A DNA stretch of 64,000 nucleotides from Rosenbergiella metrosideri (GCF_022602565.1 NZ_JALBCV010000002.1:321835-385834); one strand, 5' to 3'. Shown: positions 21,356 through 33,560, counted from the stretch's first letter. Notes: a model not told the origin generated them from the letters alone. Made by a program: numbers and translations.

Positions 21356-22674
21356 GTGATTTTACCCAGACCATACCTGAGCTAGTGTCGTGGGCCCGCA
21401 AAAGTGATTTTGCAATCTCTCTTCCCGTCGAGCGATTAGCTTTTCTGCTCGCCATCGCCACGCTGAATGGCGAACGTATTGAGGGCGAGCTGACGGAGTC
21501 TGAGTTATTAGATGCGTTTAAGCATGTCAGTAATGTATTCGAACAAAGCCCAGAAACGGTTGAGCTGCGGGGAAATAATGCCATTAACGATATGGTTAAA
21601 CAGCGCATTCTTAACCGATTCACCTCTGAGCAAACTGAAGGCTATGCTATCTACCGTTTAACACCATTAGCCATCGGCATCACTGACTATTATGTGCGGC
21701 AAAAAGAGTTCTCAACTCTGCGCTTATCGATGCAATTATCAATTGTGGGTAATGAACTTAAGCGCGCAGCAGACGATGCACATCAGGATGGCGACCAATT
21801 CCATTGGCACCGCAACGTATTCGCGCCGCTAAAGTATTCGGTCGCTGAAATTTTCGATAGTATCGATTTAACACAGCGCCAAATGGATGAGCAGCAACAG
21901 CAAATTAAACAAGAGATTGCTGACTTATTGAATAAAGATTGGCGAGCCGCTATCTCAAGTTGTGAGATCTTGCTGTCAGAAACGTCGGGAACCTTACGTG
22001 AACTGCAAGATACGTTGGAAGCGGCAGGCGATAAACTGCAAACTCATCTATTGGTTATTCAAGAATCTATCTATGGTATCCCTGACCTTGCCTATATCGA
22101 TAAACTGATTTTCGAACTGCAAAATAAATTAGACCGAATTATCAGTTGGGGCCAACAAGCCATCGATTTATGGATAGGATATGACCGCCATGTGCATAAG
22201 TTTATTCGGACGGCGATAGACTTAGATAAGAATCGTGTGTTTGCCCAACGTTTACGGCAATCGGTTCAACACTATTTTGATGCCCCTTGGGCGCTCACCT
22301 ATAGCAGTGCAGAACGGTTATACGACACGCGTGATGACGAAATGACCCTACGCAACGATGATGTGATGGGTGAGCTGCCACCCGAGCTGGAATTCGAAGA
22401 GTTTAATGAAATTCGCGAGCAATTAGCCGCCATGATTGAACACGCTCTTCAGGCTTACCGTCGTGAAGGTAAGCCGCTTAATCTCGCCGATGTGATGAAA
22501 GGTTATCTCGCACAATACCCTCGGGCACGCCATTTCGACCTCGCACGCATTGTGGTTGACCAAGCGGTGCAACTGGGGGTTTCTGAAGCCGATTTAGCAG
22601 GATTACCCGCTGAATGGCACACTATTAATGAATATGGCGCTAAGGTGCAGGCACATGTCATCGACAAATATTGA
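21352..22674 (+). CDS. mukF: Condensin subunit MukF (kleisin)
   Basis: A 440-residue kleisin that bridges the heads of the MukB dimer and binds MukE. An N-terminal winged-helix dimerisation domain starts [16 protein letters not shown] and contains [16 protein letters not shown]. Helical middle segments (about 120-290) are followed by a linker rich in acidic residues ([12 protein letters not shown]) and a C-terminal winged helix. Length equals E. coli MukF (440). Start ATG at 21352 has AAGGA six bases before it. It overlaps mukE by 20 bases. Confidence 0.98.
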   Translation: MSDFTQTIPELVSWARKSDFAISLPVERLAFLLAIATLNGERIEGELTESELLDAFKHVSNVFEQSPETVELRGNNAINDMVKQRILNRFTSEQTEGYAIYRLTPLAIGITDYYVRQKEFSTLRLSMQLSIVGNELKRAADDAHQDGDQFHWHRNVFAPLKYSVAEIFDSIDLTQRQMDEQQQQIKQEIADLLNKDWRAAISSCEILLSETSGTLRELQDTLEAAGDKLQTHLLVIQESIYGIPDLAYIDKLIFELQNKLDRIISWGQQAIDLWIGYDRHVHKFIRTAIDLDKNRVFAQRLRQSVQHYFDAPWALTYSSAERLYDTRDDEMTLRNDDVMGELPPELEFEEFNEIREQLAAMIEHALQAYRREGKPLNLADVMKGYLAQYPRARHFDLARIVVDQAVQLGVSEADLAGLPAEWHTINEYGAKVQAHVIDKY

Positions 22675-23380
22675 ACAAGTGATGCCAGTTAAATTGGCAC
22701 AAGCTCTTGCTAACCCATTATTTCCAGCCTTAGACAGCCAATTACGTGCAGGTCGCCATATCAGTCTGGAAGATCTCGACCACCATGCTTTATTGATGGA
22801 TTTTGAGCACGAACTCGCCGAATTTTACGGTCGTTACCACGTAGAACTTATCCGCGCACCCGAAGGTTTCTTCTATCTGCGTCCACGTTCAACGACGCTT
22901 ATCGCGCGTTCGGTGCTATCAGAATTGGATATGATGGTCGGAAAAATACTCTGCTACCTCTATCTCAGCCCAGAACGCTTGGCTAATGAAGGGATTTTCA
23001 CCTTCCAAGAGCTGTATGACGAACTAGTAAGTTTAGCCGATGAGAGTAAATTGCTGCGCTATGTTAACCAGCGGTCCACCGGGTCGGATGTCGACAGGGC
23101 GAAGCTACTCGACAAAGTACGTTCTTCCTTAAACCGTCTACGCCGTCTGGGCATGGTATGGTTTATGGCAAATGATAGCAGTAAATTCAGAATTAAAGAG
23201 TCAGTCTTTCGTTTTGGTGCAGAAGTGCGCAGTGGCGATGACCCTCGTGAAGCGCAACTTCGCTTAATACGCGATGGCGAAGCGGTTGAAATTGACCGCG
23301 GCTCAGGGCTGACAGATGAAGATAAAGAGCGTGCCGACGATGACGCGGCCGAAGGGCAACAAGAAGGTGATGACGCATGA
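22655..23380 (+). CDS. mukE: Condensin subunit MukE
   Basis: A 241-residue protein that forms the MukE dimer bound to MukF and regulates MukB ATPase and DNA contact. The two winged-helix regions are conserved, with landmarks [36 protein letters not shown] and [14 protein letters not shown]. The start is ATG at 22655 ([10 protein letters not shown]), with AGGTG seven bases upstream; nine extra residues encoded from 22628 lie inside mukF in another frame and are rejected. The acidic C-terminal tail is somewhat longer than in E. coli (234 residues total). The stop overlaps mukB. Confidence 0.97.
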   Translation: MSSTNIEQVMPVKLAQALANPLFPALDSQLRAGRHISLEDLDHHALLMDFEHELAEFYGRYHVELIRAPEGFFYLRPRSTTLIARSVLSELDMMVGKILCYLYLSPERLANEGIFTFQELYDELVSLADESKLLRYVNQRSTGSDVDRAKLLDKVRSSLNRLRRLGMVWFMANDSSKFRIKESVFRFGAEVRSGDDPREAQLRLIRDGEAVEIDRGSGLTDEDKERADDDAAEGQQEGDDA

Positions 23381-26300
23381 TTGAACGTGGAAAATTTCGT
23401 TCGCTTACCCTAATAAACTGGAACGGTTTTTTTGCCCGAACGTTTGACTTAGATGAATTAGTCACGACGCTATCAGGGGGGAACGGTGCGGGTAAATCGA
23501 CGACCATGGCGGCCTTTATTACCGCGTTAATCCCCGATTTGACTCTATTACACTTTCGTAATACTACTGAAGCGGGTGCAACCACCGGGTCTCGAGATAA
23601 AGGGTTACACGGTAAACTGCGTCCAGGTGTTTGTTATGCTGCTTTAGACGTCGTTAACTCCCGTGGACAGCGCTCGCTGGTTGGTGTGCGTCTCCAGCAA
23701 GTGGCGGGTCGCGATAAAAAAGTCGATATTAAACCTTTCAGTATTCACGATATTCCAGAAGATACCTTACCGACGGATCTCTTAACCGAGGTCTTAAACA
23801 GTCGTCAGGCTAAAGTACGTCCGCTGAGCGAAGTGAAAGAGCGGATGGATGCGCAACAGGTCATGACCTTTAAAGCGTACAGTTCGGTGACCGATTATCA
23901 CAGCATGATGTTTGACCACGGTATCGTTCCCCGTCGTCTGCGCAGCCAAAGTGATCGCAGTAAATTCTATCGCCTAATTGAAGCCTCTTTATACGGCGGG
24001 ATCTCCAGCACCATCACCCGTTCACTGCGCGATTATTTATTACCTGAAAACGGTGGTGTGCGTAAGGCTTTCCAAGATATGGAAGGGGCTTTACGCGAAA
24101 ATAGAATGACGCTTGAAGCGATTCGAGTCACCCAAGCTGACCGCAGTCTGTTTAAGCACCTGATTACCGAAGCCACGCAATATGTTGCTTCGGACTATAT
24201 GCGCCATGCCAATGATCGCCGGATTAACTTGGATAGCGCCATTGCGCTACGTCAAGAGTTGCTGACGGGCCGCCATCAGTTGAAGACTGAACAATTCCGA
24301 CATGTGGAGATGGCTCGCGAGCTCTCCGAGCACGTTGGGGCAGAAGGGGAGTTGGAGAGCGAATATCAAGCTGCCAGTGACCACCTCACCATTGTTCAGA
24401 ATGCGGTACGTCAGCAAGAAAAAATCGAACGTTACGAAAACGAGATCGAAGAGCTTTCGTACCGTTTAGAAGAGCAGCAAGAAGTGGTGGCTGAAGCGCA
24501 AGAGATCAATGAAGCGCACCTAGAGAACGTTGAAGCTTCTGAAATCGAAGTGGATGAGCTTAAAAGCCAGCTCGCCAATTTCCAGCAGGCATTGGATGTT
24601 CAACAAACGCGCGCTATTCAATATCAACAAGCGGTAAATGCGCTACAGCGTGCAAAGGATCTCTGTCACCTCGACGATTTATCTGCCGAAAGCGCCGCCG
24701 AGTGGCAGGCACGTTTCCAAGCCCGCGAAGAAGAAGCCACCAATTTACTGTTGAACTTAGAACAGAAGCTTAGCGTTGCGCAGGCAGCACATAGCCAGTT
24801 CAACCAAGCGTTAGAACTAGTGCAACAAATCAGTGGCCCGGTCAATCGTGCTGAAGCATGGCAAGTTGGACGTGAAGCGCTACGTGAAGCGCAACAACAA
24901 CGCCATATTGCGGATCAACTCCCTGCATTACGTTTACGCTTGTCTGAATTAGAACAGCGTCTTCGCGAACAGCATGACGCAGAGCGTCTGCTAGCCGAAT
25001 TTTGTAAACGTCAAGGCCAGCAATATGAAGCCGATGCGCTTGAAGACTTACATCGGGAATATGAAGCGCGTATCGAACAATTAAGCTCCGGCGTTGATGA
25101 AGCCAGCGAGCAGCGTTTATTACATCGCCAATCATTGGATCAAATTCGCGAAAAGATCAGCGTACTGACTCACCGCGCGCCTCATTGGTTAGCGGCACAA
25201 GAGATCCTGACACAATTAAGCGAGCAGACGGGCCAAGTCTTTACGCAAAGCAGTCAGGTAACAGAATATATGCAGTACCTGCTGGAACGTGAGCGGGAAA
25301 CCACTGTTGAACGTGATGAAGTTGCCAGTCGTCGTCGTCAAGTCGAACAACAAATTGAGCGCTTGAGCCAGCCGGGCGGCTCAGAAGATAGTCGCTTAAA
25401 TCATTTAGCTGAAAAGTTTGGCGGCGTTTTGTTATCCGAAATTTATGATGACGTCACTCTCGATGATGCGCCTTACTTCTCAGCGCTTTATGGGCCTTCT
25501 CGCCATGCGATTGTTGTTCCTGAGCTGGCTCCGGTCCAAGCGCTGTTGGCTGATCTCGACGATTGCCCTGAAGACCTCTACTTAATTGAAGGGGATCCCC
25601 AATCATTCGATGATAGTGTGTTCAGTGTCGAAGAACTGAACCAAGCAGTGGTGGTCAAGATTGCTGATCGTCAGTGGCGTTATTCGCGTTTCCCGAAGGT
25701 CCCTCTCTTTGGCCGTGCCGCCCGTGAAAATCAACTGGAACTGCTCTCGCAGGAGCGTGATAGTTTAAGCGAAAAATATGCCACCCTGTCGTTTGATGTC
25801 CAAAAGTCACAGCGTCTGCACCAATCCTTCAGTCGTTTCATCGGCAGCCATCTGGCGATTGCCTTTGAACAGGATCCCGAAGCACAAATCCGCCAACTCT
25901 CTTCGCGCCGTACCGATATCGAACGGGCAATGGCTCAACACGAAGCGAATACTCAACAGCAACGCCAACAATTCGAGATGGCTCGTGAAGGGGTGGCATT
26001 ACTTAACCGTCTTTTACCTCGCGTCAATTTGCTGTTAGACGAAACTTTAGCAGATCGTTGTGAAGAGTTGCGTGAGCAGGTTGAGGAATCGCAGGAAGCG
26101 GCACGCTTCTTACATCAGTTCGGACAGAAGCTTGCCAAGCTCGAGCCGATGATCAGTGTATTGCAAAGCGATCCAGAACAGCATCAACAGTTACAGGATG
26201 ATTACCGTACGGCGCAGCAACAGCAGCGCGATTACCGTCAGCAAGCCTTTGCTCTTACCGAAGTGGTTCAGCGCCGTGCGCACTTTAATTATTCTGAAGC

Positions 26301-27834
26301 AGAGGGAATGGTTGATGGTAATAGCGATCTCACCCAAAAATTGCGCCAGCAGTTAGCGCAGGCTGAGGGTGAGCGTACCGAACTCCGCGACCGTTTACGT
26401 CAGCATCAGCAGCAATTGACACAAAGTAGTCAGTTATTGGCCTCATTAAAAAGTTCATATGATGCGAAGCGCGATATGCTGTCGGAGTTACAGCAAGAGA
26501 TGCAAGCCTTGGGGGCAAAAGCCGATCCCCATGCTGAGTTACAAGCTAAAGAATTGCGTGACTCGCTTTACCATCAGTTAAGCCATAACCGTGCCCGCCG
26601 CCATCAATTGGAAAAACAATTGACCTTCTGTGAAGCGGAAATGGAGTCCTTACAGAAACGTCTCCGTAAAGTCGAACGGGATTACAGCCAAAGCCGTAAC
26701 CAAGTGGTCACCGCAAAAGCGGGGTGGTGCACCGTCTTGCGTTTAGTGAAAGAGAATGGCTTGGAAAGACGTTTACATCGTCGTGAGTTGGCTTATTTAG
26801 GCGGTGATGAACTCCGTTCTATGTCGGATAAAGCACTGGGGGCGTTGCGTTTAGCGGTCGCCGATAACGAACATCTTCGTGACGTGTTACGTCTGTCAGA
26901 AGAGCCACGTTATCCGGAGCGTAAGATTCGCTTCTTTATTGCCGTCTACCAGCATCTTCGTGAGCGGATCCGTCAAGACATTATCCGCACCGATGATCCG
27001 ATCGAAGCTATCGAACAGATGGAAATCGAGCTTAATCGCTTAACGGAAGAGTTAACCTCTCGTGAGCAAACGCTAGCGATCAGTTCTCGTAGTGCCGCGA
27101 ATATTATTCGTAAGACAATTCAGCGAGAGCAGACCCGTATACGCCAATTAAACCAAGGCTTACAAGCGGTCAAATTCGGTCAGGTTAATAGCGTACGCTT
27201 GAACGTAAATGTGCGCGAGGCCCACTCGACGCTTCTGGAGACCTTGGCACAAGATCATGAGCAGCATCAAGACTTGTTCAACAGTCAACGACTGACCTTT
27301 TCTGAAGCGTTAGCCAAACTGTACCAACGTCTCAATCCGCATATCGACTTAGGCAGCCGTACTCCGCAAGTGATCGGTGAAGAGCTGCTGGATTATCGTA
27401 ACTACTTGGAGATGGAAGTCGAAGTTAACCGTGGCTCTGACGGTTGGTTACGTGCAGAAAGCGGGGCGCTGTCGACGGGTGAAGCGATCGGTACCGGGAT
27501 GTCGATATTGGTCATGGTTGTCCAAAGCTGGGAGGATGAATCGCGTCGTCTCAGAGGGAAAGATATTTCTCCCTGCCGCTTATTGTTCTTGGACGAAGCC
27601 GCACGACTGGATGCGCGTTCGATCGCCACGTTATTTGAGCTGTGTGAGCGACTTGAGATGCAATTAGTGATTGCGGCACCAGAAAATATTAGCCCAGAAA
27701 AAGGCACGACTTATAAATTAATGCGTAAAGTCGTTAACGAGATCGAACATGTGCATGTGGTTGGATTAAAAGGTTTTTCACCTGAAGTCACCCCCGCGCA
27801 GGAGACCGTTGCATCGAACGCTGATGATAACTAG
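23377..27834 (+). CDS. mukB: Chromosome partition protein MukB (SMC-like)
   Basis: A 1485-residue SMC-family condensin ATPase that extrudes DNA loops and associates with topoisomerase IV and MatP. The N-terminal head has Walker [10 protein letters not shown] at about residues 34-42. Long coiled coils, rich in Q and E, flank a hinge around residues 650-790 ([20 protein letters not shown] to the RWRYSRF region). The C-terminal head has the signature [15 protein letters not shown] and Walker [12 protein letters not shown]. Length is essentially that of E. coli MukB (1486). It overlaps mukE by four bases and ends the operon at a strong terminator. Confidence 0.98.
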   Translation: MIERGKFRSLTLINWNGFFARTFDLDELVTTLSGGNGAGKSTTMAAFITALIPDLTLLHFRNTTEAGATTGSRDKGLHGKLRPGVCYAALDVVNSRGQRSLVGVRLQQVAGRDKKVDIKPFSIHDIPEDTLPTDLLTEVLNSRQAKVRPLSEVKERMDAQQVMTFKAYSSVTDYHSMMFDHGIVPRRLRSQSDRSKFYRLIEASLYGGISSTITRSLRDYLLPENGGVRKAFQDMEGALRENRMTLEAIRVTQADRSLFKHLITEATQYVASDYMRHANDRRINLDSAIALRQELLTGRHQLKTEQFRHVEMARELSEHVGAEGELESEYQAASDHLTIVQNAVRQQEKIERYENEIEELSYRLEEQQEVVAEAQEINEAHLENVEASEIEVDELKSQLANFQQALDVQQTRAIQYQQAVNALQRAKDLCHLDDLSAESAAEWQARFQAREEEATNLLLNLEQKLSVAQAAHSQFNQALELVQQISGPVNRAEAWQVGREALREAQQQRHIADQLPALRLRLSELEQRLREQHDAERLLAEFCKRQGQQYEADALEDLHREYEARIEQLSSGVDEASEQRLLHRQSLDQIREKISVLTHRAPHWLAAQEILTQLSEQTGQVFTQSSQVTEYMQYLLERERETTVERDEVASRRRQVEQQIERLSQPGGSEDSRLNHLAEKFGGVLLSEIYDDVTLDDAPYFSALYGPSRHAIVVPELAPVQALLADLDDCPEDLYLIEGDPQSFDDSVFSVEELNQAVVVKIADRQWRYSRFPKVPLFGRAARENQLELLSQERDSLSEKYATLSFDVQKSQRLHQSFSRFIGSHLAIAFEQDPEAQIRQLSSRRTDIERAMAQHEANTQQQRQQFEMAREGVALLNRLLPRVNLLLDETLADRCEELREQVEESQEAARFLHQFGQKLAKLEPMISVLQSDPEQHQQLQDDYRTAQQQQRDYRQQAFALTEVVQRRAHFNYSEAEGMVDGNSDLTQKLRQQLAQAEGERTELRDRLRQHQQQLTQSSQLLASLKSSYDAKRDMLSELQQEMQALGAKADPHAELQAKELRDSLYHQLSHNRARRHQLEKQLTFCEAEMESLQKRLRKVERDYSQSRNQVVTAKAGWCTVLRLVKENGLERRLHRRELAYLGGDELRSMSDKALGALRLAVADNEHLRDVLRLSEEPRYPERKIRFFIAVYQHLRERIRQDIIRTDDPIEAIEQMEIELNRLTEELTSREQTLAISSRSAANIIRKTIQREQTRIRQLNQGLQAVKFGQVNSVRLNVNVREAHSTLLETLAQDHEQHQDLFNSQRLTFSEALAKLYQRLNPHIDLGSRTPQVIGEELLDYRNYLEMEVEVNRGSDGWLRAESGALSTGEAIGTGMSILVMVVQSWEDESRRLRGKDISPCRLLFLDEAARLDARSIATLFELCERLEMQLVIAAPENISPEKGTTYKLMRKVVNEIEHVHVVGLKGFSPEVTPAQETVASNADDN

Positions 27835-27863
27835 ATAAGCCACAATTATCATTTGCTCGGATT

Positions 27864-27897
27864 AAACGACATTTGTTTATAACAAATGTCGTTTTTT
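27864..27897 (+). terminator. cmoM-mukFEB operon terminator
   Basis: A 12-bp perfect stem AAACGACATTTG (27864-27875) pairs with CAAATGTCGTTT (27883-27894) and runs into a T tract to 27897. Confidence 0.93.
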
Positions 27898-27975
27898 CGT
27901 TTACACTCAAAGGAAGAAAATAATAAAAAACATTGAACTTTTTGGTGCGTGTCTAAACAAGGTAAGGAGTCAGGG

Positions 27976-29757
27976 ATGTTTCTAAAGTGTTTTCAACTTA
28001 AACCGGTAGTGCTAGTCGGCGGTATGTCGTTAGCGATCGGTAGTTCAATGGTAGCGCAAGCCGCCCCTGAACAGGCGAGCTCACCTATTACTCATACTAA
28101 TACTCCTAGCCAGCGTATTGCGTCGATTTATCAAGCGTTACCTTCCGGTGTTTCCCCTTATTATGGCAGCTTATTAACTTCCCTCTATCGTCAGCATCAT
28201 CAGCAACCATTATGGACGGATGAAGCGGCGATCCACAGTTTTGAGCAGCAACTTTCTGAGGTGGCGTTGTCAGGCGTTCAACCTCAGTTTGCACGCTGGC
28301 TCTCGGTATTAAGCCGCAGCGATTTATCCGGTGATGCGCGCGATGTCGTGTTATCCGATGCCTTATTGGGGTATTTACAATTTGTGAATGCCGCGCCCGC
28401 CCAAGGGGAGTCATGGTTCTATGGTCCAAATGGTTTCCGCCTGACAGCACCAAGTTCAGCACTTGTAGGGCGTTGGCTGCAAGCCGTTAGCCATGGTACG
28501 ACGCAGCACTTTATTGAGGGGTTAATGCCTCAGCACCCTCAATATCGTCCGATGCAAAAAGCACTGGTGGTTTTATTAGCGGATAATAAGCCTTGGCCGA
28601 AGGTCGATTTAACGCATACTATTCGCCCAGGTGATAGCGATCCGGCCGTTCCGCAATTGCGGCAGTTACTTGTTCGCGCCGGATGGCTCAGTGAAGCGCA
28701 AGCACAATCCTCCATTCCTGCTACGCCGCAACCTGATCAATCGCAATCGACACAACCGCAAACTGTCGCAGCGCCAAGTCAGCAAAGAATGTTATCGCCA
28801 ACGCCTGCTTCAACAAATGCCGCACCGGCAAGCTCAGGGCCAGCGGAAGATATCTATTCTGATGCAATGGTTTCAGCTGTGAAACGATTCCAGCATTGGC
28901 AAGGATTAACCGATGACGGGATTATTGGTTATAAAACGCGTGAGTGGCTCAATATTACTCCGCATCAACGTGCGACACTGCTTGCATTGAATATGCAGCG
29001 CCTGCGGTTGTTACCTGATGATATGCATAATGGCATCATGGTTAACATCGCGAACTACTCCCTAAATTATTACGTTGATGGCAAGACTATCCTCTCTTCA
29101 CGCGTTATTGTGGGTCGCCCAGAAAGGAAAACGCCATTAATGCGCAGTGCATTAAACAGCGTGGTGCTTAACCCAACGTGGACAGTACCTAACACGCTAA
29201 TTCGAGAAGATTTAGTGCCGAAACTGCGTAGGGACCCAAGTTACTTGGCCAAGCATAATTTCACGCTTTATTCGGGGTGGGGGGCTGACGCGACAATGGT
29301 AAACCCGTCAAGTGTTAACTGGCAAACCGTATCAGCTTCTGCTTTCCCTTATCGCGTCATGCAAGCGCCGGGACCCCAAAACTCCTTGGGGCGCTATAAG
29401 TTCAATATGCCGAGTTCTGATGCGATTTACCTTCATGACACGCCAAATCATGGATTATTCCAGCAAGATATTCGAGCCATTAGCTCTGGTTGTGTGCGGG
29501 TTAATAAAGCGTCGCAATTGGCTGGCTTACTTCTGAAAGATGTCGGTTGGGATCAAAGCCGTATTTCCGCGACACTTGATAGCCGGACGACACGACCTAT
29601 TGCTATTCGTCATCGTATCCCCGTCAACCTGTATTACTTAACGGCGTGGGTGAGTGAGGATGGACAGGCACAATTCCGTACTGACATCTATAATTATGAC
29701 CAATTAGCGCGTTCAGGCTGGAACGCAATCAACAACGCTGAGAAGTTTCTATTATAG
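27976..29757 (+). CDS. ldtD: L,D-transpeptidase LdtD (YcbB)
   Basis: A 593-residue periplasmic enzyme forming 3-3 cross-links in peptidoglycan and conferring bypass of penicillin-binding proteins in E. coli. A signal peptide (hydrophobic VVLVGGMSLAIGSS, cleavage near AQA) is followed by an N-terminal scaffold domain. A peptidoglycan-binding domain is split by a Gln/Pro/Ser-rich linker at about 240-290. The YkuD catalytic domain carries HDTPNHG...ISSGCVRV, with the nucleophile cysteine at about residue 506. Start ATG at 27976 has AAGGAG six bases upstream; the GTG at 27949 is less likely. No CpxR-type repeat was seen upstream. Confidence 0.95.
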   Translation: MFLKCFQLKPVVLVGGMSLAIGSSMVAQAAPEQASSPITHTNTPSQRIASIYQALPSGVSPYYGSLLTSLYRQHHQQPLWTDEAAIHSFEQQLSEVALSGVQPQFARWLSVLSRSDLSGDARDVVLSDALLGYLQFVNAAPAQGESWFYGPNGFRLTAPSSALVGRWLQAVSHGTTQHFIEGLMPQHPQYRPMQKALVVLLADNKPWPKVDLTHTIRPGDSDPAVPQLRQLLVRAGWLSEAQAQSSIPATPQPDQSQSTQPQTVAAPSQQRMLSPTPASTNAAPASSGPAEDIYSDAMVSAVKRFQHWQGLTDDGIIGYKTREWLNITPHQRATLLALNMQRLRLLPDDMHNGIMVNIANYSLNYYVDGKTILSSRVIVGRPERKTPLMRSALNSVVLNPTWTVPNTLIREDLVPKLRRDPSYLAKHNFTLYSGWGADATMVNPSSVNWQTVSASAFPYRVMQAPGPQNSLGRYKFNMPSSDAIYLHDTPNHGLFQQDIRAISSGCVRVNKASQLAGLLLKDVGWDQSRISATLDSRTTRPIAIRHRIPVNLYYLTAWVSEDGQAQFRTDIYNYDQLARSGWNAINNAEKFLL

Positions 29758-29766
29758 ATTTATCGT

Positions 29767-29800
29767 TCAGCTGGTGGATAAGCCAGCTGAAGATCTTTCT
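29767..29800 (+). terminator. Possible ldtD terminator
   Basis: The 8-bp stem TCAGCTGG (29767-29774) pairs with CCAGCTGA (29783-29790). The following sequence is only partly T-rich, so termination may be weak and mepK may be reached by readthrough. Confidence 0.5.
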
Positions 29801-29910
29801 AATTGTAATTAAATTGATCGTTCTCATGTCTGCGTCTTGACGAAGGGCAACACTCTGGGTATGGTTCCTCTGTTGTTTTTTTGTCCTTTCTTCTCGCGGA
29901 TGTCATGCCC

Positions 29911-30468
29911 ATGGAAAAAATTGATTCACATCGTCGTAAACTGCTTTTACTTGGTTCAGCTGCAGCAGGCATCTCTTGCCTACCTCATTTCGCACATGCC
30001 TCTTTATCGACCTCGCGACCTAGAATTTTGACGTTAAATAACATCAATACGGGTGAGAGCTTAAAAGCAGAGTTCTTCAATGGTAAAACGTATAATCCGA
30101 GTGAACTTGCAAGGCTCAATCATTTTTTCCGTGATTACCGAGCAGAGAAAATTCATGCCATAGACCCACACCTCTTTGACCATATCTACCGCCTTCAAGT
30201 GATGTTGGAAACCCGTAAGCCTATTCAATTAGTTTCAGGCTTCCGTAGCATTGCCACGAACAATCAGTTGCGTGGTAGAAGTGCTCACAGCGGTGTTGCC
30301 AAACACAGCTATCATACCTTAGGCCAAGCAATGGATTTCCACATCGAAGGTGTTGCACTCAGCAACGTGCGCAAAGCTGCATTAAAAATGAATGCCGGCG
30401 GAGTGGGCTATTATCCTAAGAGTAACTTCGTGCATATCGATACCGGCCCCGTTCGTCATTGGTCCTGA
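29911..30468 (+). CDS. mepK: Murein DD-endopeptidase MepK (YcbK)
   Basis: A 185-residue M15-family zinc peptidase that cuts 3-3 (mDap-mDap) cross-links, the bonds LdtD makes. The N-terminus [15 protein letters not shown] is a twin-arginine signal, consistent with E. coli YcbK being Tat-exported. The zinc ligands lie in [14 protein letters not shown] and the C-terminal FVHIDTGP. Start ATG at 29911 aligns with the E. coli MDKFDANRRK start; in-frame TTG at 29881 and ATG at 29905 are alternatives. Gene order ldtD-mepK-gloC is conserved, placing synthesis and hydrolysis of the same bond together. Confidence 0.94.
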   Translation: MEKIDSHRRKLLLLGSAAAGISCLPHFAHASLSTSRPRILTLNNINTGESLKAEFFNGKTYNPSELARLNHFFRDYRAEKIHAIDPHLFDHIYRLQVMLETRKPIQLVSGFRSIATNNQLRGRSAHSGVAKHSYHTLGQAMDFHIEGVALSNVRKAALKMNAGGVGYYPKSNFVHIDTGPVRHWS

Positions 30469-30481
30469 GATGAGTCATTCC

Positions 30482-31120
30482 ATGAGCGCTATAGCGATTA
30501 CGCAGATCCCAGTCACGGCTTTCGCACAAAATTGTAGCCTAGTCGTCTGTACTCAAACTGGCAGTGCGGCGCTTATAGACCCAGGCGGTGACGCAGAGAA
30601 GATTACGGCACTGTTGCACCAACAGGGCATTGAGATCGATAAAATTTTACTGACGCATGGTCATTTAGATCATGTGGGGGCGGCAAAGTTATTGGCGCAA
30701 CAGTTTAATGTCCCGTTAATTGGTCCTCATCGTGATGATTTTTTTCTCTTTGAGAGTTTACCTCAGCAAAGCGCAATGTTTGGTTTCCCACATTGCGAGG
30801 TGTTTTATCCCGATCAATGGTTAGCGGAAGGCGAGTCGGTCAGCGTTGGCGCGCTAGATTTCAGTGTCCTCCATTGCCCAGGTCACACGCCTGGACATAT
30901 CGTGTTTTACCAGGCAGAGCAACACTTGCTGATTTCGGGTGATGTGATATTCAAAGGTGGGGTGGGGCGCAGTGATTTTCCCCGAGGTAATGGACAACAA
31001 TTGATTGAGTCAATTGAACAGAAGTTACTGCCGTTAGGAGATGACGTGACATTTATCCCAGGTCATGGTCCCCGCTCAACCCTTGGACACGAACGCCTCA
31101 CTAATCCTTTTTTACGCTGA
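30482..31120 (+). CDS. gloC: Hydroxyacylglutathione hydrolase GloC (YcbL)
   Basis: A 212-residue metallo-beta-lactamase fold enzyme, a type II glyoxalase that hydrolyses S-lactoylglutathione. The metal-binding motif THGHLDH is present, followed by [24 protein letters not shown] and a terminal PGHGP. Start is chosen at ATG 30482 ([14 protein letters not shown]), which matches family length (215 in E. coli); ATG at 30470, one base after the mepK stop, would add four residues. It is tightly linked to mepK. Methylglyoxal synthase mgsA is absent from its usual place in this window, but methylglyoxal also arises non-enzymatically. Confidence 0.93.
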   Translation: MSAIAITQIPVTAFAQNCSLVVCTQTGSAALIDPGGDAEKITALLHQQGIEIDKILLTHGHLDHVGAAKLLAQQFNVPLIGPHRDDFFLFESLPQQSAMFGFPHCEVFYPDQWLAEGESVSVGALDFSVLHCPGHTPGHIVFYQAEQHLLISGDVIFKGGVGRSDFPRGNGQQLIESIEQKLLPLGDDVTFIPGHGPRSTLGHERLTNPFLR

Positions 31121-31122
31121 TA

Positions 31123-31156
31123 AAAAAAGCCCGGTAATGACCGGGCATCTATTTTT
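31123..31156. terminator. Bidirectional terminator between gloC and aspC
   Basis: The stem GCCCGGT (31129-31135) pairs with ACCGGGC (31140-31146). An A run on the left and a T-rich run on the right let it serve both strands. Confidence 0.9.
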
Positions 31157-32348
31157 ATCGCGTTACGCTAATAATTGATTCGCAGAGACGTGACATATTT
31201 TCCGGTGTCATCCCGGCAATATTGATCCGACCTGATGCAACCGCGTAGATCGCAAACTCTTCCCGTAACCGTAATACTTGTTCTTTAGTTAGCCCGCTGT
31301 AAGAAAACATCCCATTTTGTTTATTAATAAATGAGAAGTCTTGGGTCGCCCCTTTTTCTTGTAACGTTTGTACGAACAGTTGACGCATACGCTGAATACG
31401 CTGGCGGACTTCTAAAAGCTCTTGCTCCCAAATCGCTCTCAGACTGTCATCATTTAAAATCGTTGCTACGACGGCGGCACCGTGTGACGGCGGATTGGAG
31501 TAATTTGCACGGATCACGGCTTTAACTTGGCTAAATGCATCACTACCAGCTTGAGCTGTAGTGCTTTTCAGCGTAAAAGCACCGGTACGTTCATTATATA
31601 AACCGAAGTTTTTAGAGAAAGAGCTACAAACAATAAACTCTTGGTGAGATTGCGCAAATAAACGTAGGCCTTGCGCATCTTCATCCAAACCTTGTCCGAG
31701 ACCTTGATAGGCAAAATCGAATAGCGGAAGCAAGGCTTTACGCAGCAGCAGTTCAGAAAGCTGCTGCCACTGTTCTAAGGTGGGGTCGATACCCGTTGGA
31801 TTATGGCAACATCCATGAAGGAGTACGACATCCCCCGCTTCCGCAGACTCTAATGAGTCGAGCATTGCCGAGAAATCGAGACTATGGGTCTCTGGCTGAT
31901 AGTAGTGATAAGTCGCGACCTCTAAGCCACTCGCAGCAAAAATATTATGGTGGTTTGGCCAACTTGGATTACTGACCCAAACTCGCTTAGCGGTGGTGTG
32001 TTGAGCAAGGAAATCTGCGGCAACACGTAAAGCTCCTGTGCCACCCGGCGTTTGCGCCGTGAAGAGGCATTGTGTAGCGAGAATAGGATTGCCCGTACCG
32101 AAAAGTAAGCGTTGGCTTGCCTGGGCATAAGCGCTGTTACCTTCAATACTGAGATAATTTTTACTTGTTTCAGTTTCGACTAACTGCTGTTCAGCCTTTT
32201 TGACACTGACCATCACAGGGGTGTGACCGGTCTCATCTTTATAGACCCCTATACCTAAATTAATCTTGTTAGGGCGAAGATCGTTCTTATATAAATCCGC
32301 TAGCCCTAAAATAGGATCAGCCGGCGCAGCAGGAATTGATTCAAACAT
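31155..32348 (-). CDS. aspC: Aspartate aminotransferase
   Basis: A 397-residue class I PLP aminotransferase interconverting aspartate/2-oxoglutarate and oxaloacetate/glutamate. The PLP lysine lies in [42 protein letters not shown] and the substrate arginine region [10 protein letters not shown] are conserved. E. coli AspC has 396 residues. Start at 32348 ([12 protein letters not shown]) places GGA seven bases upstream; the ATG at 32354 is too close to it. It lies downstream of ompF on the same strand, separated by a terminator, as in E. coli. Confidence 0.97.
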   Translation of the reverse strand: MFESIPAAPADPILGLADLYKNDLRPNKINLGIGVYKDETGHTPVMVSVKKAEQQLVETETSKNYLSIEGNSAYAQASQRLLFGTGNPILATQCLFTAQTPGGTGALRVAADFLAQHTTAKRVWVSNPSWPNHHNIFAASGLEVATYHYYQPETHSLDFSAMLDSLESAEAGDVVLLHGCCHNPTGIDPTLEQWQQLSELLLRKALLPLFDFAYQGLGQGLDEDAQGLRLFAQSHQEFIVCSSFSKNFGLYNERTGAFTLKSTTAQAGSDAFSQVKAVIRANYSNPPSHGAAVVATILNDDSLRAIWEQELLEVRQRIQRMRQLFVQTLQEKGATQDFSFINKQNGMFSYSGLTKEQVLRLREEFAIYAVASGRINIAGMTPENMSRLCESIISVTR

Positions 32349-32444
32349 AGTCATATCCGAATTGAAGTGTGGTAAGCGTTAGGGTAGCGGGATGTCGACG
32401 CCCGTACAACGACTAATAAAAAATTTTCGGTGGGAAATGGCATG

Positions 32445-32471
32445 AAAAGTGGCTACCCATTAGGTAGCCAC
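32445..32471 (-). terminator. ompF terminator
   Basis: Reading on the reverse strand, a 9-bp stem GTGGCTACC/GGTAGCCAC (32463-32471 with 32449-32457) is followed by TTTT (32445-32448). Confidence 0.85.
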
Positions 32472-32480
32472 AGCTAAGAC

Positions 32481-33560
32481 TTAGAATTGGTACACCAGAC
32501 CCGTTGCAATGGTGTTATCGTTGTTAATACCGAGCTTGTTATTTTTGCTTAGTTGATTAATTCGGTAATCAACATAGGTCGACATGTTTTTGTTGAAGTA
32601 GTAGCTCGCGCCAACATCGATATATTTTACGAGGTCAACATCCCCGATCCCTTCAACATCTTTTGCTTTTTGCTGGATAAAGGCTAAGGATGGGCGTAAA
32701 CCGAAGTCGAATTGATACTGCGCAACGGCTTCGAAGTTCTGTGTTTTATTCGCAAAACCAGATTTAGATACCCCATTAATATCGCTACTAATACGGGTGG
32801 CATTTTGCCCTTCAGCATAAGTGACGGCAACATACACAGGGGCATTATCATATTTCAGGCCTACCCCCCACACGCTGGCGGTATCGCCACTGCCGTAATC
32901 CATATTACGTTGCTTTGTGGTACGGTTTTGTTGTTGGTAAGCACCGGTGATCGCAAAGCTGTAAGGCAGCGCATAACTGGTCGATACGCCCCAGCCATCG
33001 CCATTAGAACGTTGTGCATCATCGCGTTCGTTTTTACCTTGATATTGTAGGGCGATATTTAGTCCTTCAACTAATCCGAAGAAATTAGCGTTACGATAAG
33101 TCGCAACGCCGGTGGTACGGCCTGTCATCGAATCAGAGTAACTAAAGTTACCCCCAAATTCTGGCAGCATATCGGTGTAACTTAACACGTCATACGCAGC
33201 AGCATAGTTCCGACCGTAATCGAAGGAACCATACTGATTAAAACGCAGGCCAGCGAAGCCTAAGCGGGTTTTGTTACCGTCCTGCGCATCGCTACCTTCG
33301 CTATTATTAGCTTGGATATTATATTCCCATTGACCGTATCCGGTCATATTCTCATTGATCTGCGTTTCACCTTTGAATCCAAAACGCACATATGAGAAAT
33401 CCCCATCATTACTGTTATCATTCGAGAAGTAATGTAATCCAACTGCCCTGCCATATAAATCTAACTTGTTACCGTCTTTGTTGTAAATTTCTGCAGCCTG
33501 AGCTGAAGAGATAGCCAAAAGACTTGGAACCAGTAGAGAAAGAACTTTGCGCTTCATCAT
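32481..33560 (-). CDS. ompF: Outer membrane general porin, OmpF type
   Basis: A 359-residue trimeric diffusion porin. The signal peptide [22 protein letters not shown] is cut before [24 protein letters not shown], closely matching OmpF. The constriction loop L3 contains [17 protein letters not shown]. The C-terminus ends VYQF with the terminal phenylalanine needed for BAM-assisted assembly. Start ATG at 33560 has GAGGG upstream with leader spacing like E. coli ompF. It lies between asnS and aspC exactly as E. coli ompF does, which supports orthology over OmpC or PhoE. Extracellular loops differ from E. coli. Confidence 0.94.
   Translation of the reverse strand: MMKRKVLSLLVPSLLAISSAQAAEIYNKDGNKLDLYGRAVGLHYFSNDNSNDGDFSYVRFGFKGETQINENMTGYGQWEYNIQANNSEGSDAQDGNKTRLGFAGLRFNQYGSFDYGRNYAAAYDVLSYTDMLPEFGGNFSYSDSMTGRTTGVATYRNANFFGLVEGLNIALQYQGKNERDDAQRSNGDGWGVSTSYALPYSFAITGAYQQQNRTTKQRNMDYGSGDTASVWGVGLKYDNAPVYVAVTYAEGQNATRISSDINGVSKSGFANKTQNFEAVAQYQFDFGLRPSLAFIQQKAKDVEGIGDVDLVKYIDVGASYYFNKNMSTYVDYRINQLSKNNKLGINNDNTIATGLVYQF

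Noticed and set aside
24842..25135. Antisense frame in mukB and other long antisense frames in rpsA, asnS, rlmL and pepN.
   Set aside because: These arise from codon bias of the conserved genes on the other strand; no independent start signals or recognisable products.
29770..29777. GCTGGTGG (Chi octamer), also at 18600-18607.
   Set aside because: Chi sequences are frequent in enteric genomes and two occurrences say nothing special about this region.
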